Shown here in pieces: positions 6,549-6,679 of a stretch of DNA of 6,679 nt. Position numbers and translations under genes: made by a program. Source of the stretch: Acidobacteriota bacterium (GTDB lineage Bacteria; Acidobacteriota; UBA4820; DSQY01); the NCBI GenBank assembly GCA_022759065.1, contig JAEMPZ010000139.1, positions 1 to 6,679 on the forward strand, given 5' to 3'. Below the pieces are notes generated by a model that saw only the letters and a list, made by a program, of their open reading frames with translations, had not been told where the DNA came from and did not search any database. How positions within the stretch are numbered: position 1 is the first letter of the stretch; each line of letters opens with the position of its first letter.

Positions 6549-6678
6549 TATCACCGCAGAAACACAAAGGCACGAAGGCGCGCCGCCGCGGAGGAAAAAA
6601 GCAAGATTCACAGGGAGGACGGGGAGGCCGGGGAGAAAAGATTCACCTCTGTGCCTCTCTGTGATCTCTGTGGTGATA
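6549..6678. repeat. Imperfect inverted-repeat intergenic element (MITE-like or CACAGAG-type repeat)
   Basis: The non-coding tail after the last stop holds two facing arms. The left arm, about 6549-6576, starts TATCACCGCAGAAACACAAA; the right arm, about 6644-6678, read on the minus strand starts TATCACCACAGAGATCACAG. Both continue to GGCAC then a purine stretch ending AGG, with a few mismatches and short gaps. Between them lies about 70 bases rich in purines on the + strand, including palindromes GGCGCGCC (6577-6584) and CCGCGG (6586-6591), two copies of AAGATTCAC (6603-6611, 6638-6646), and a 9-bp tandem repeat. No ORF or transposase is inside. The ACCACAGAGxCACAGAG flavour resembles intergenic repeats I recall from several environmental bacterial genomes, without a precise family name. 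It could fold as a long 3' hairpin in the operon mRNA. Bases 6523-6548 between stop and element are A-rich and featureless. Confidence 0.65.
6613..6635 (+). repeat. 9-bp tandem repeat, 2.5 copies, inside the inverted-repeat element
   Basis: GGGAGGACG (6613-6621), GGGAGGCCG (6622-6630), then GGGAG (6631-6635). It is flanked by the two direct copies of AAGATTCAC. The G-runs are too short and irregular for a strong quadruplex claim. Confidence 0.6.
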
Positions 6679-6679
6679 A

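Noticed and set aside
6523..6600. Intrinsic terminator after the last gene
   Set aside because: The A-run at 6535-6542 is not preceded by a GC-rich hairpin, and the GC palindromes at 6577-6591 are followed by A rather than T on the coding strand. The long inverted repeat could still affect 3' ends.
6549..6679. CRISPR array or G-quadruplex in the repetitive tail
   Set aside because: There are no regularly spaced identical repeats with unique spacers, and the G-runs are too few and uneven for a confident quadruplex.

Overview
The window is one GC-rich stretch with all genes on the + strand. It reads as the 3' part of a signalling operon from a Gram-negative bacterium: a TonB-dependent outer-membrane receptor is present, and the following gene has a periplasmic-type signal peptide. 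The dense mix of histidine kinase, multi-receiver and HD-GYP proteins, with many TTG/GTG/ATG starts overlapping the previous stop, fits Desulfobacterota/Desulfuromonadota-like or other environmental lineages. That placement is a low-confidence guess; nothing here fixes the taxon.

Layout: (1) 2-850, C-terminal barrel of a TonB-dependent receptor, cut by the window start. (2) 847-1791, a periplasmic ABC_sub_bind-type solute-binding protein. (3) 1788-3461, a complete membrane-bound sensor histidine kinase (TM, periplasmic region, TM, HAMP, coiled coil, HisKA, HATPase). (4) 3439-3807, a stand-alone CheY-like receiver. (5) 3804-5435, a REC-REC-histidine-kinase-like protein whose kinase half has lost the phosphoacceptor His and most ATP-binding motifs. 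(6) 5425-6522, a degenerate receiver with Glu in the phospho-Asp position, joined by a coiled coil to an HD-GYP-type domain with intact metal-binding residues but no GYP motif. (7) 6523-6679, a non-coding tail made almost entirely of an imperfect inverted-repeat element.

Every neighbouring gene pair overlaps (4, 4, 23, 4 and 11 bp), so the six genes are very probably one transcript with coupled translation. Proposed logic (inference): a ligand imported by the TonB receptor is captured by the binding protein, which touches the periplasmic part of the kinase rather than feeding a transporter, since no permease or ATPase gene lies in the window. The kinase (H321) phosphorylates the free receiver (D52) and/or the two intact receivers of gene 5 (D55, D198). 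Gene 5 cannot plausibly autophosphorylate, so it looks like a phospho-input scaffold. The terminal HD-GYP protein cannot be a normal phospho-receiver, so it is probably controlled by protein-protein contact, perhaps with gene 5, to change cyclic-di-GMP or a related nucleotide. The most notable feature is this pairing of a pseudo-kinase with a pseudo-receiver next to a fully intact kinase and receiver.

No tRNA, rRNA, CRISPR, transposase or convincing intrinsic terminator is visible. No promoter can be assigned because the operon start lies upstream of the window.
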